Both the position numbers and the translations under genes were made by a program. Positions 9,002 through 17,009 of a stretch of 64,000 bases of DNA are shown in pieces (the stretch's first letter is position 1; each line of letters starts with the position of its first letter). Source of the stretch: Chryseobacterium camelliae (GTDB taxonomy: Bacteria; Bacteroidota; Bacteroidia; Flavobacteriales; Weeksellaceae); assembly GCF_002770595.1 (NCBI RefSeq), contig NZ_CP022986.1, positions 3,100,001 to 3,164,000 on the forward strand. The letters run 5' to 3'. The notes under the pieces are model-generated. The model was not told the DNA's origin. It did not search any database and saw only the letters and a list, made by a program, of their open reading frames with translations.

Positions 9002-10087
9002 TTAGTTATTTTGAATTCTTAAAATGACTCTTGAAATATACTCAACTTCCTCAAATGTTAAATCATAATATAAAGGCAGACATAGTACTCTTTTTGAAAT
9101 ATCTTCCGTAATAGAAAGTTCTAATTTTGGCAGATAAGGCAAAGATGAAGCAAGGCTAGGGTAGAAGTATCTTCTTGTAAAAATCTGCTGCTTATCTAAC
9201 TCTGTTTTAAGTTTAATTAATAATTCTTCACTTTCTGCTATAATAGGATAGTAAGCATAGTTCTCATGAGATTCTTTATGCCATACAGGTCTTGTTGCTT
9301 TTAATACATTCAATAATCTTTTGTCATAAAGCTCTGCAAGAGATTTTCTTTTATGATGAATTTTATCAATGTAAGGTAAGTTTGCTAATCCCATTGCCGC
9401 ATGAAACTCGGAATTTTTTCCATTAATACCTAGATTTGAAAATGTATCAAAACTTGCAATCCCAAAATTTCTTACTGACGCTATTTTCTTTAAAAGGTCC
9501 GGATCTTTTGTAATCATGAGCCCTCCTTCAATAGAGTGATAGAGCTTTGTGGCATGTAACGAACAGGTAGAAATATCTCCGTAACTGAAAATAGATTTTC
9601 CATTAACATTTACTCCAAAGGCATGTGCTGCATCATAAATAACTTTAAGATTATGTTTTCTAGCAATATGGTCGATAGCTTCAACATCACATGGATTTCC
9701 ATACACATGGGTGGCTAAAATAGCTGTTGTATTTTCAGTAATAGCTTCTTCGATTTTAGCAGGATCAATGTTCAAAGATTTCGGATCAATATCTACGAAC
9801 ACAGGTGTACACCCTTCCCAAAAAATACAACTTGTAGTAGCTACAAAGGAGAAGGGTGTCGTAATAACTTCGCCTTTTATATCTAAAGCTTTTAAAGCCA
9901 TCTGTATGGCAACAGTTCCATTGGTCACGAAAAGCAAATGATTAACTTTTAAACGATCTTTCAGTTCCATTTCCAGCTGACTTGCTAGAGGCCCCATATT
10001 GGTAAGCCAGTTTCTTTTCCAGATGCCTTCTAGATATTTTTGATACTCTTCCTGAGGAGGAAGGAAGGGTTTTGTTACAGGTATCAT
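9002..10087 (-). CDS. DegT/DnrJ/EryC1/StrS aminotransferase, VioA-like
   Basis: The 361-residue PLP-dependent sugar aminotransferase has the opening IPVTKPFLP, the FVTNGTVAIQMAL phosphate-binding region, YDAAHAFG (D152 contacts the pyridine nitrogen) and the Schiff-base lysine K181 in SLHATKLYHSIEGG. Length and motif order fit type I sugar aminotransferases such as VioA, which converts dTDP-4-keto-6-deoxyglucose to dTDP-4-amino-4,6-dideoxyglucose with glutamate as donor. RfbA and RfbB in the same locus make that keto sugar, which supports the substrate, but 3-aminotransferases of the same family cannot be excluded. The gene starts on the last base of the FkbM stop codon (TAATG). Confidence 0.85.
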   Translation of the reverse strand: MIPVTKPFLPPQEEYQKYLEGIWKRNWLTNMGPLASQLEMELKDRLKVNHLLFVTNGTVAIQMALKALDIKGEVITTPFSFVATTSCIFWEGCTPVFVDIDPKSLNIDPAKIEEAITENTTAILATHVYGNPCDVEAIDHIARKHNLKVIYDAAHAFGVNVNGKSIFSYGDISTCSLHATKLYHSIEGGLMITKDPDLLKKIASVRNFGIASFDTFSNLGINGKNSEFHAAMGLANLPYIDKIHHKRKSLAELYDKRLLNVLKATRPVWHKESHENYAYYPIIAESEELLIKLKTELDKQQIFTRRYFYPSLASSLPYLPKLELSITEDISKRVLCLPLYYDLTFEEVEYISRVILRIQNN

Positions 10088-10860
10088 TACTTATGAATAT
10101 TTATACTATTTATAAGTCTGCCATTTTTTCTTACAAAGGCTATTTCGATTAGCCACAAAACAGGTGTATTCGGGAATGGTCTGTTAAGATCAGTGATATC
10201 GTACATTTTATATCCACACTCATCCATAAGCTTTACAACTTGTGATACTGTATTTTCATATAAATCATTACATACAGCTGCTTCAACCATAAAAACTTCT
10301 GTTTTATTATAAAAATCAGAAGCACCTTTTATAACATCTAAATCCAAACCTTCTGCATCAATTTTAATCAGATCTGGAATAGGATAATCATTTTCTTTTA
10401 TAATCGTATTAAGTGTTTTAATAGGTACTTCGATCTGCTGAAATCCCATTTTTTTTGCTTCTTCTTCAGAATAGATGAAAGAACAGCTATCATCTCGCTC
10501 AACAATTGTAAATTTTAAAATATCGTTTTTATTACCAACTCCTACGGGTAGGTAAGAAACTTTTTCATTTAATAAATCCTTAAAATATGGGCTGAGTCTC
10601 TCCTGAGGTTCAATCATTACGATGTTTGAATCAGGGAAATGCTGTAAGAATTCTCTAGTCCATGTTCCTGTATTAGCGCCAATGTCAACTATAAAAGACG
10701 GATAAAAATTAGCTTTTTTTAAATTATTATAAAAAGTATCTAATAAGTCTTCTTTGGTTTCAATAGTTGTTGTTTTGGGAGCAGTTCTTTTCTCAAAGGT
10801 AGAGTTTTTTATGATTTTGTAACCCATCTTTTTTGCTAGGTTACTAATAATTGTTTTCAT
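10087..10860 (-). CDS. FkbM family methyltransferase
   Basis: The 257-residue SAM-dependent methyltransferase has the FkbM-type pattern FIVDIGANTGTWTREFL (motif I, residues ~57-73), VMIEPQ (motif II acidic end), then DLIKIDAEGLDLDVIKGA, the conserved D-x-x-K-I-D-x-E-G signature, and a C-terminal EVFMVEAAV strand. It most likely O-methylates a sugar. Because it lies directly between the ABC exporter ATPase and the aminotransferase, a role in capping or decorating the exported chain is plausible. It overlaps the upstream Wzt gene by 17 bases. Its substrate is not determinable here. Confidence 0.85.
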   Translation of the reverse strand: MKTIISNLAKKMGYKIIKNSTFEKRTAPKTTTIETKEDLLDTFYNNLKKANFYPSFIVDIGANTGTWTREFLQHFPDSNIVMIEPQERLSPYFKDLLNEKVSYLPVGVGNKNDILKFTIVERDDSCSFIYSEEEAKKMGFQQIEVPIKTLNTIIKENDYPIPDLIKIDAEGLDLDVIKGASDFYNKTEVFMVEAAVCNDLYENTVSQVVKLMDECGYKMYDITDLNRPFPNTPVLWLIEIAFVRKNGRLINSINIHK

Positions 10861-12070
10861 TATTTGTAAGTTTTGAATTAATTAAGATTGAAGTCCAGAT
10901 TTGATCAGTATTCGATATAACAATATTAATAACACGATGTTCTTTATAAAGTATATCGGTTTTCGGGGTTTTACTGAAATTAATAGTAATAGAATATATA
11001 CCCTTTGAAAAATTGAAATTTTTAATATCAAAAAGGAATTTCCGTTTTTCACCTTTTAAAAAAGTGGTTGTAATGTTTTGATTATCAGGGAATATTTCGG
11101 CAATACCACGTTGTTCTTTATCATATACAGCAAACGAAATATACGGAATTTTTTCAAGATTTATATTTTCCACTTCAATTTCCAATGTAAAGTCAGAATT
11201 CCACTCAAGTGGGTAAAGAGTATCCCGTTTTTCGATATTTAAAATGCACGAATTAATAAGTTTCAAATCTCCAGAATCAAAAACAATTTCACTGTTATCA
11301 TTAGTTTTAAACATGTCATAATACAGATCAATTCCTTTTCCGACTTCTTTACCTTGAAATATAGCACTTCCATGATCCATCAGTATAATTTCATTACAAA
11401 TTCTGGAAACCATCGGCATACTGTGCGAAACAAAAATTAAGGCGGTATTGGGAAGCAATTCGTCAATTTTTTTAAAACATTTTAAAACAAACCCTAGGTC
11501 ACCAACTGCCAGAACCTCATCAATAATTAAGATGTCGGGCTCAAGATGTGCGGCGATGGCAAATCCAAGCCTCACTTTCATGCCTGAAGAATAATTTTGA
11601 ACCGGCATGTCGATGAATTGTTCGATTTCAGAAAATTCAATGATGGAATCCATCTTCTCTTCAACATCTTTCTTGGTGAAGCCTAGAATGGAGGCATTAT
11701 TATAGATGTTTTCCCTGCCTGTCAGAATGGGATTAAATCCGGCCCCTAACTCAATAAGTGCACCGATTTTTCCTTTCATAACGATCTGTCCTTTATCAGG
11801 AGCGTATAAACCATTCAGAATCTTCAGCAGCGTGCTTTTACCTGCGCCATTGTGCCCTATCAATCCTATGCATTCTCCTCTTCTGAGTGTAAAGCTGATA
11901 TCTTTTACAGCCCAGAATTCTTTAGGACGGAGATCCTTTTTTATAGCAATCCCAAATGTACTTTTGATAATATCCAGAGCACCGTATTTCAATGAAGATT
12001 TCATATCCATAGAAAATTTCTTGGATACATTCTGTACAGATACCAATATTTCTTTTTCCTGGTTTTCCAT
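10844..12070 (-). CDS. wzt: O-antigen/polysaccharide ABC exporter ATP-binding protein with C-terminal carbohydrate domain (Wzt-type)
   Basis: The 408-residue protein has an N-terminal ABC ATPase domain (about 1-245) with Walker A GHNGAGKST at 72-80, signature YSSGMKVRL at 160-168, Walker B LIIDEVLAVGD with D184/E185 and the switch histidine in FVSHS. The remaining ~160 residues form a beta-rich domain (LEIEVEN, ISFAVYDKE, GIYSITINFS) like the Wzt C-terminal domain that recognises the chain end of the O-antigen. With the Wzm permease just upstream (2-base gap) it drives export of the finished polysaccharide across the inner membrane. The C-terminal domain suggests export coupled to a terminal modification, possibly by the adjacent FkbM enzyme. 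Confidence 0.93.
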   Translation of the reverse strand: MENQEKEILVSVQNVSKKFSMDMKSSLKYGALDIIKSTFGIAIKKDLRPKEFWAVKDISFTLRRGECIGLIGHNGAGKSTLLKILNGLYAPDKGQIVMKGKIGALIELGAGFNPILTGRENIYNNASILGFTKKDVEEKMDSIIEFSEIEQFIDMPVQNYSSGMKVRLGFAIAAHLEPDILIIDEVLAVGDLGFVLKCFKKIDELLPNTALIFVSHSMPMVSRICNEIILMDHGSAIFQGKEVGKGIDLYYDMFKTNDNSEIVFDSGDLKLINSCILNIEKRDTLYPLEWNSDFTLEIEVENINLEKIPYISFAVYDKEQRGIAEIFPDNQNITTTFLKGEKRKFLFDIKNFNFSKGIYSITINFSKTPKTDILYKEHRVINIVISNTDQIWTSILINSKLTNNENNY

Positions 12071-12071
12071 A

Positions 12072-12914
12072 TTAGCCAGCTATTTTTTCAATGATGATCG
12101 GCATGGATTTTCTGAAAATAACCAGCCCTGTTAACATGATGACAAAACTAACCGCCGTTGTAACGGTCAAATATAATGCATGATCAAGCGGTAAGTTGAT
12201 CAGGCTGTTTCTGGCATCATTAAACATATAAGTTAACGGATTAAATTCAAACAGCTTCTTAAATAAACCCTGCCTCGGAACAGCATATACCACCGGAGTA
12301 ATATACATGATGAAGGATGTTGCCGTTGTCAGAAGCTTGCCGATGTCGGTGTATATCAGTCCGATAGGAGCAAGTATCAGTCCTATGCTGAATGAAAACA
12401 GAATAATTATACACAGCACAAATGGGAAAAATAAGATAACCTCTCCGGGTTTTATACCGTAAAGCAGCAGAATAAATGCAACAAGAATCATTTTAAGCAC
12501 GAGGTTGAAAAGCATTTTATACAGTCCTGATATTAAAAGTGCTTCCTTGGGAAAGTTGATTTTGGAAAGGATGGCTCTTGCACCATTAACAGAAGTAAGC
12601 GGTGTCATAAGAGTCTCGGTAAAGATACTCCATAAGGTGGTGCCAATAATAACAAATGCAATATAGGGAATGCTGCTCTCTGCATTGACGTTTACAGTGC
12701 CTGAGCTGTTTAGGAAGATCCATACAAGAGAATTCGTGATAATGGGAGCAAAGGCCCAGAAAAAGCCTAAATAGGATTGTCTGTATTGAGACTGCAGATC
12801 CCTTTTCGCCATCTGGTACGCCAAAAAATTTGATGATCTTATATTATGGTAAATAGCTTTGAGTTCCTGAAAAAAATGAGTCTTTTTATCAGAAGTATAT
12901 ACGGTGGTTTTCAA
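12072..12914 (-). CDS. wzm: Polysaccharide ABC exporter permease (Wzm-type)
   Basis: The 280-residue membrane protein is of the ABC-2 type permease family. A cytoplasmic N-terminal amphipathic segment (MAKRDLQSQYRQSYLGFFWAF) with the typical R-D-(L/I)..RY.....G pattern precedes about six hydrophobic segments (near residues 55, 95, 130, 160, 195 and 250). It forms the channel for the Wzt ATPase encoded two bases downstream. Presence of Wzm/Wzt, rather than Wzx/Wzy in this window, points to the ABC-dependent pathway. The 118 bases before it contain a 10-bp stem-loop (12961-12985). Confidence 0.93.
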   Translation of the reverse strand: MKTTVYTSDKKTHFFQELKAIYHNIRSSNFLAYQMAKRDLQSQYRQSYLGFFWAFAPIITNSLVWIFLNSSGTVNVNAESSIPYIAFVIIGTTLWSIFTETLMTPLTSVNGARAILSKINFPKEALLISGLYKMLFNLVLKMILVAFILLLYGIKPGEVILFFPFVLCIIILFSFSIGLILAPIGLIYTDIGKLLTTATSFIMYITPVVYAVPRQGLFKKLFEFNPLTYMFNDARNSLINLPLDHALYLTVTTAVSFVIMLTGLVIFRKSMPIIIEKIAG

Positions 12915-12960
12915 AATAAATTTTTAAAGTTAAACGAATAACAGGCTTCTCTGAAAATCC

Positions 12961-12985
12961 ATGATATGCTCCCAAAGCATATCAT
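12961..12985 (-). other. Intergenic stem-loop between rfbA and wzm
   Basis: A perfect 10-bp inverted repeat (12961-12970 with 12976-12985) has a 5-base loop and lies in the 118-base gap between rfbA and wzm. It is not followed by a run of T in the direction of transcription, so it does not look like an intrinsic terminator. It may be an RNA-processing, pausing or stability element that sets different levels of the nucleotide-sugar and export parts of the operon. The remainder of the gap shows no clear promoter. Confidence 0.45.
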
Positions 12986-13032
12986 AGACAATCTACAGCA
13001 GACAAATAGCATTGTTGCCGTAAGGTTTCCAA

Positions 13033-13896
13033 TTACTTATTTACCAGCTGCTTCAGGTATTCCCCATACCCGCTTTTGCCATATTTTCTGGCCGTTTCAA
13101 GCAGCTTTTCTTCGTTGATAAATTTATTCCTGAAAGCAATTTCCTCAATGCATCCGATCTTGAATCCCTGCCTTTTCTCAATGACCCGTACAAATTCCGA
13201 AGCATCGTTCAAAGAGTCAAAGGTCCCTGTATCCAGCCATGCAGTTCCTCTGTCCAGGACACCTACCTCAAGTTTACCCTTATTAAGATATACGTTGTTA
13301 ACATCGGTAATTTCCAGCTCGCCTCTGGCTGAAGGCTGAATGTTTTTGGCAATGTTCACCACTTCATTATCGTAGAAATAGAGCCCGGGTACCGCATAGT
13401 TTGATTTTGGAGTAGCAGGCTTCTCTTCGATGGAAACTGCCTTAAGATCTGCATCAAACTCAACGACCCCATACCGCTCAGGATCTGAAACATGATAGGC
13501 AAAAACAACACCTCCATCAGGATTAGTCTTGTTTTTAAGTAGTGTGCCCATCTCTGACCCATAAAAGATATTGTCACCCAGGACAAGAGCCGCAGCGTCA
13601 TTCCCGATAAACTGTTCTCCGAGGATAAAGGCCTGTGCCAATCCGTCCGGACTGGGCTGAACGACATATTCTATATTGCACCCGATCTGTGAGCCGTCAC
13701 CCAGCAGCTTTACAAAGCCGTCCTGGTCATGTGGTGTCGTAATAATCAGAATATCCCTGATGCCTGCCAGCAATAAAGTGGAAAGCGGATAGTAGATCAT
13801 CGGCTTATCATAGACAGGCATCAACTGCTTACTTACGGCTATGGTAAGAGGGTAAAGTCGGGTTCCGGAACCTCCGGCTAAAATTATACCTTTCAT
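13033..13896 (-). CDS. rfbA: Glucose-1-phosphate thymidylyltransferase
   Basis: RfbA (RmlA) condenses glucose-1-phosphate with dTTP to dTDP-glucose and pyrophosphate in the cytoplasm. The 287-residue length is standard. Diagnostic segments are [16 protein letters not shown] (nucleotide loop), [27 protein letters not shown] (metal-binding aspartate), [24 protein letters not shown] and the C-terminal [14 protein letters not shown]. It follows rfbB after a 14-base gap. Together the two supply dTDP-4-keto-6-deoxyglucose; no rfbC or rfbD partner is present in this window. Confidence 0.97.
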   Translation of the reverse strand: MKGIILAGGSGTRLYPLTIAVSKQLMPVYDKPMIYYPLSTLLLAGIRDILIITTPHDQDGFVKLLGDGSQIGCNIEYVVQPSPDGLAQAFILGEQFIGNDAAALVLGDNIFYGSEMGTLLKNKTNPDGGVVFAYHVSDPERYGVVEFDADLKAVSIEEKPATPKSNYAVPGLYFYDNEVVNIAKNIQPSARGELEITDVNNVYLNKGKLEVGVLDRGTAWLDTGTFDSLNDASEFVRVIEKRQGFKIGCIEEIAFRNKFINEEKLLETARKYGKSGYGEYLKQLVNK

Positions 13897-13910
13897 CTTT
13901 GTGTATTTAT

Positions 13911-14990
13911 TTAATGGTATTGGTTTTCATAATATTTCTGGTAGTCACCATTCGTTACATGCTCCAGCCACTCTTTGTTTTCCAAATACCAGTCGATGGT
14001 TTTTCCCAGTCCCTGTTCAAAAGTTACAGACGGCTTCCATCCCAGGTCTTTATTCAGTTTGCTGGCATCGATTGCATAACGCTTATCGTGTCCCGGCCTG
14101 TCCTTTACAAAAGTGATCAGCTTTTCCGAATAGCCTTCCGGCCTGTTCAGCTTTGCATCCATCTGTTTAATAAGTTCCTTAACAAGATCAATATTCTGCC
14201 ATTCATTAAAGCCACCGATATTATAGGTCTCCCCTGTTTTGGCTTCGTTAAAAATCTGCTGGATCGCTCTGGCATGATCAATAACGAACAGCCAGTCTCT
14301 CGTATATTTGCCGTCACCATAAATAGGTAAGGGCCTTTCATTGATGATATTGGAGATGCAGAGCGGGATCAGCTTTTCAGGAAAGTGGTTGGGCCCGTAA
14401 TTATTGGAACAGTTGGAAACGATAAAAGGCATTCCGTAGGTATTGCCATAGGCTCTTACCAAATGATCCGAGGCTGCTTTTGACGCAGAATAAGGGGATT
14501 GTGGGTCATATGCCGTCGTTTCCAAAAAGAAACCGGTTTCTCCCAGGCTTCCGTAAACTTCATCCGTGGAAATGTGATAAAAAAGATTGTCCCTTTTTTC
14601 ATCAGGAAATCTTCCGTGGGTATGATCGGGGTTCAGCGTCCAGAACTCTTTGCAGAGATTCAGAAGGTTTGCTGTTCCGTTTACATTGGTATTGATAAAT
14701 GCCATGGGATCCGTTATGCTCCGGTCGACATGGCTTTCTGCAGCCAGGTGAACCACTGCGTCAGGATTATATTTTTCAAATACAGCTCTTAATTCTTCAG
14801 GCTTTGTAATATCCGCCTTTTCAAAAACATAATTAGGTTCATTTTCGATATCCTTCAGGTTCTCCAGATTGCCCGCATAAGTAAGGGCATCAAGATTAAT
14901 AATTTTGATATCAGGATTCCTCTTTACAAACTCTCTTACGACATGGGATCCAATAAATCCCGCACCTCCGGTTATAATAATATTTTTCAT
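13911..14990 (-). CDS. rfbB: dTDP-glucose 4,6-dehydratase
   Basis: RfbB (RmlB) oxidises dTDP-glucose at C4, eliminates water across C5-C6 and reduces C6, giving dTDP-4-keto-6-deoxyglucose. The 359-residue extended SDR has the NAD motif [10 protein letters not shown] (8-17), [12 protein letters not shown], the STDEVYG active-site segment with T142-D143-E144, and Y167/K171 in [19 protein letters not shown] and the [12 protein letters not shown] substrate region are intact. It lies four bases after the UDP-glucose dehydrogenase gene and 14 bases before rfbA. Confidence 0.97.
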   Translation of the reverse strand: MKNIIITGGAGFIGSHVVREFVKRNPDIKIINLDALTYAGNLENLKDIENEPNYVFEKADITKPEELRAVFEKYNPDAVVHLAAESHVDRSITDPMAFINTNVNGTANLLNLCKEFWTLNPDHTHGRFPDEKRDNLFYHISTDEVYGSLGETGFFLETTAYDPQSPYSASKAASDHLVRAYGNTYGMPFIVSNCSNNYGPNHFPEKLIPLCISNIINERPLPIYGDGKYTRDWLFVIDHARAIQQIFNEAKTGETYNIGGFNEWQNIDLVKELIKQMDAKLNRPEGYSEKLITFVKDRPGHDKRYAIDASKLNKDLGWKPSVTFEQGLGKTIDWYLENKEWLEHVTNGDYQKYYENQYH

Positions 14991-14994
14991 CTGA

Positions 14995-16308
14995 TTAATT
15001 TACAATCGTTTTTCTGCCTATACTTTTATAATAAAATCCATTCTGCGCAGGAATATCCAGAGGGTACATATTCCTTCCGTCGAATATTGCTTTGTTGTTC
15101 ATTCTTTTAGCCATCAGTTCAAAGTTAGGGTTTTTAAATTCAGGCCATTCCGTAGCGATCAAAAGGGCATCTGCACCGTCCAGTGCTTCATACATGTTTT
15201 TAGCATACTGAATTTTGTCACCCAGGATTTTACGGACATTATTTTCAGCGATGGCATCATAAGCTATAATGTTCGCGCCTTTTTCCAGTAATAATCTGAT
15301 GTTGTCTAATGAAGATGCTTCACGGATGTCATCCGTATTCGCTTTGAAGGCCAGTCCCCATACAGCGATGGTTTTCCCTTCAATATTTCCTCCGAAATAG
15401 TTTTCAATTTCAGAAACAAGGATTACTTTCTGATGAGAATTGACCTGTTCGGTCGCTTTCAGGATCTGGAATTCGAAATGATCCTGTTTCCCTGAATTGA
15501 TCAGTGCTTTGACATCTTTAGGGAAGCAGCTTCCTCCGTATCCGATTCCCGGGAACAGAAAACGGTGCCCGATCCGGTCATCACTTCCCATTCCCAACCT
15601 TACTTTATCTACATCAGCGCCAACTTTTTCACAGTAATTGGCAATTTCATTCATGAAAGTGATTTTCACGGCCAGAAATGAATTTGCTGCATATTTGGTG
15701 AGTTCGGAAGATTTTTCATCCATAAAGATAATCGGAATTCCGGTATTGGTAAAGGGCTGGTATATTGTTGCCATAATATTCTTGGCCTTCTCTGAACTGG
15801 CACCTACCACAACCCGTGATGGGTTCATGGAATCCTCTACAGCAAATCCTTCCCTTAAAAACTCAGGATTGGAAACCACATCGAAAGGAATGTCGGTTTT
15901 TGAGGCAATAACTTCTCTTACCCGGTCAGCTGTTCCTACCGGAACGGTGCTTTTATTCACAATGACTTTATAATCCGTCATCATTTCACCGATGTTATGG
16001 GCCACTTGAATGACATAGGAGAGATCTGCAGAACCGTCTTCCCCGGGAGGAGTCGGCAATGCCAGATATACTACTTCACTTTTATCAAGGGCTTCCTTTA
16101 AATCTGTTGTAAAGAATAACCTTTCGGCCTGAATATTTCTCAGGAACATTTCTTCGAGGTTCGGCTCATAAATAGGAACAATGCCGTTTTTCATATCCTC
16201 TACTTTCTTTTCATCAATATCAACACAGTATACTGAATTGCCAAGCTCGGCAAGGGTAGTCCCGGTGACTAACCCTACATAACCTGTTCCTACAATCGTT
16301 ATATTCAA
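14995..16308 (-). CDS. UDP-glucose 6-dehydrogenase
   Basis: The 437-residue enzyme oxidises UDP-glucose to UDP-glucuronate with two NAD+ (Ugd/TuaD family). Visible marks are the N-terminal Rossmann motif VGTGYVGLVTG, LPTPPGEDGSADLSYV, NKSTVPVGTADRV, SNPEFLREG, AANSFLAVKITFMNEIAN and the catalytic cysteine C261 in GYGGSCFPKDV. The C-terminal NAD/UDP domain has AVWGLAFKANTDDIREA. It is the first gene of the leftward polysaccharide operon; a TACTTTTG -7 box lies 29-36 bases upstream of its ATG. A UDP-mannuronate/UDP-ManNAc dehydrogenase is a less likely alternative. Confidence 0.92.
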   Translation of the reverse strand: MNITIVGTGYVGLVTGTTLAELGNSVYCVDIDEKKVEDMKNGIVPIYEPNLEEMFLRNIQAERLFFTTDLKEALDKSEVVYLALPTPPGEDGSADLSYVIQVAHNIGEMMTDYKVIVNKSTVPVGTADRVREVIASKTDIPFDVVSNPEFLREGFAVEDSMNPSRVVVGASSEKAKNIMATIYQPFTNTGIPIIFMDEKSSELTKYAANSFLAVKITFMNEIANYCEKVGADVDKVRLGMGSDDRIGHRFLFPGIGYGGSCFPKDVKALINSGKQDHFEFQILKATEQVNSHQKVILVSEIENYFGGNIEGKTIAVWGLAFKANTDDIREASSLDNIRLLLEKGANIIAYDAIAENNVRKILGDKIQYAKNMYEALDGADALLIATEWPEFKNPNFELMAKRMNNKAIFDGRNMYPLDIPAQNGFYYKSIGRKTIVN

Positions 16309-16336
16309 AATGTATTGGTTTTTAAAAATTCAGTGA

Positions 16337-16344
16337 CAAAAGTA
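16337..16344 (-). promoter_or_regulatory. Candidate -7 box for the polysaccharide operon
   Basis: On the minus strand this reads TACTTTTG, a perfect match to the Bacteroidota -7 consensus TAnnTTTG, 29 bases before the start of the UDP-glucose dehydrogenase gene. I found no TTG at the expected upstream spacing, so the promoter may be weak or activator-dependent. Confidence 0.5.
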
Positions 16345-16414
16345 ATAAAAATACTTTCATGCGCCTTGACATTGAATAAACAAAACCCAACTTATTGATC
16401 TGATAATAAGATAT

Positions 16415-16445
16415 TTTGCTTTTTTATAAAAAATACGTATATTTG
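16415..16445 (+). promoter_or_regulatory. Promoter of the rimP-nusA-infB operon
   Basis: TTTG at 16415-16418 and TATATTTG at 16438-16445 are separated by 19 bases, exactly the Bacteroidota housekeeping promoter arrangement. Transcription should start near 16452, leaving a leader of about 75 bases that contains a terminator-like hairpin. Confidence 0.85.
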
Positions 16446-16468
16446 CATTGGATTTACGGAAAAACATG

Positions 16469-16495
16469 GGAAGGCCTTCGGAAGAAAGCCTTTTT
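16469..16495 (+). promoter_or_regulatory. Terminator-like hairpin in the rimP leader (candidate attenuator)
   Basis: AAGGC at 16471-16475 can pair with GCCTT at 16488-16492, extendable by two G-U pairs, and the 3' arm runs straight into a run of T (16491-16496). It lies about 20 bases after the predicted transcription start and before rimP. This is the form of an intrinsic terminator, so the operon may be attenuated. Since nusA is in the operon, feedback by NusA on termination is a possibility, but that is inference. Confidence 0.5.
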
Positions 16496-16526
16496 TCGTA
16501 CAGTAAATTTATGATTATAATACCAT

Positions 16527-16994
16527 ATGGAGTTTAGACAAAGAATTGAAGAATTATTAAACGAATTCCTGGAAAACAGAAAAGATCTATTTCTTATTGA
16601 TCTTAAAATTTCTGCCGGGGACGATATTACCGTGATTCTGGATGGTGACAATGGCGTTTCCCTTCAGGATTGTCTTGATGCGAGCAGGGCTATAGAATTT
16701 AATATGGATCGTGAGGAGCATGATTTCAGCCTGCAGGTAATGTCGGCGGGGTTAAGCGAGCCTTTGGCAACGCCACGACAGTTTCAGAAGAACATAGGAA
16801 GGGAAATTGAGGTTATACTGAATGACTCTTCTAAAGTTGAAGGAGAATTGGCCAGGGTGGATGATGAAAAGATTACCCTTATCCTGCGGTACAGGAAACC
16901 TAAAGAGATCGGTAAGGGAAAAGTGGATGTGGAGGAAGAACAAGAAATTCCTTACACTGAAATAAAAAAGTCATTAGTAATAATTAAATTTTAA
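16527..16994 (+). CDS. rimP: Ribosome maturation factor RimP
   Basis: RimP assists late maturation of the 30S subunit. The 155-residue protein has the two-domain RimP layout: an N-terminal alpha/beta domain with DDITVILDGDNGVSLQDC and AIEFNMDREEHDFSLQVMSAGLSEPL (the conserved V-S-x-G-L-x-x-P-L segment), then a C-terminal Sm-like barrel with GREIEVILNDSSKVEGELARVDDEKITL. It is directly followed by nusA (15-base gap) and infB, the classic order in bacteria. The ATG at 16527 is preceded by an A/T-rich leader with no strong Shine-Dalgarno, as usual in this phylum. Confidence 0.95.
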   Translation: MEFRQRIEELLNEFLENRKDLFLIDLKISAGDDITVILDGDNGVSLQDCLDASRAIEFNMDREEHDFSLQVMSAGLSEPLATPRQFQKNIGREIEVILNDSSKVEGELARVDDEKITLILRYRKPKEIGKGKVDVEEEQEIPYTEIKKSLVIIKF

Positions 16995-17009
16995 AAAGAA
17001 AAAAAATAA

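Noticed and set aside
1-16308. Wzx/Wzy-type O-antigen flippase and polymerase
   Set aside because: No protein in the locus has the many-helix profile of Wzx or Wzy; the only multi-span protein is the ABC permease.
16466-16537. A 23-codon reading frame in the rimP leader, overlapping the rimP start out of frame
   Set aside because: It has no ribosome-binding features and no codon pattern of a known leader peptide (no run of regulatory codons). It coincides with the hairpin, which explains the sequence better.
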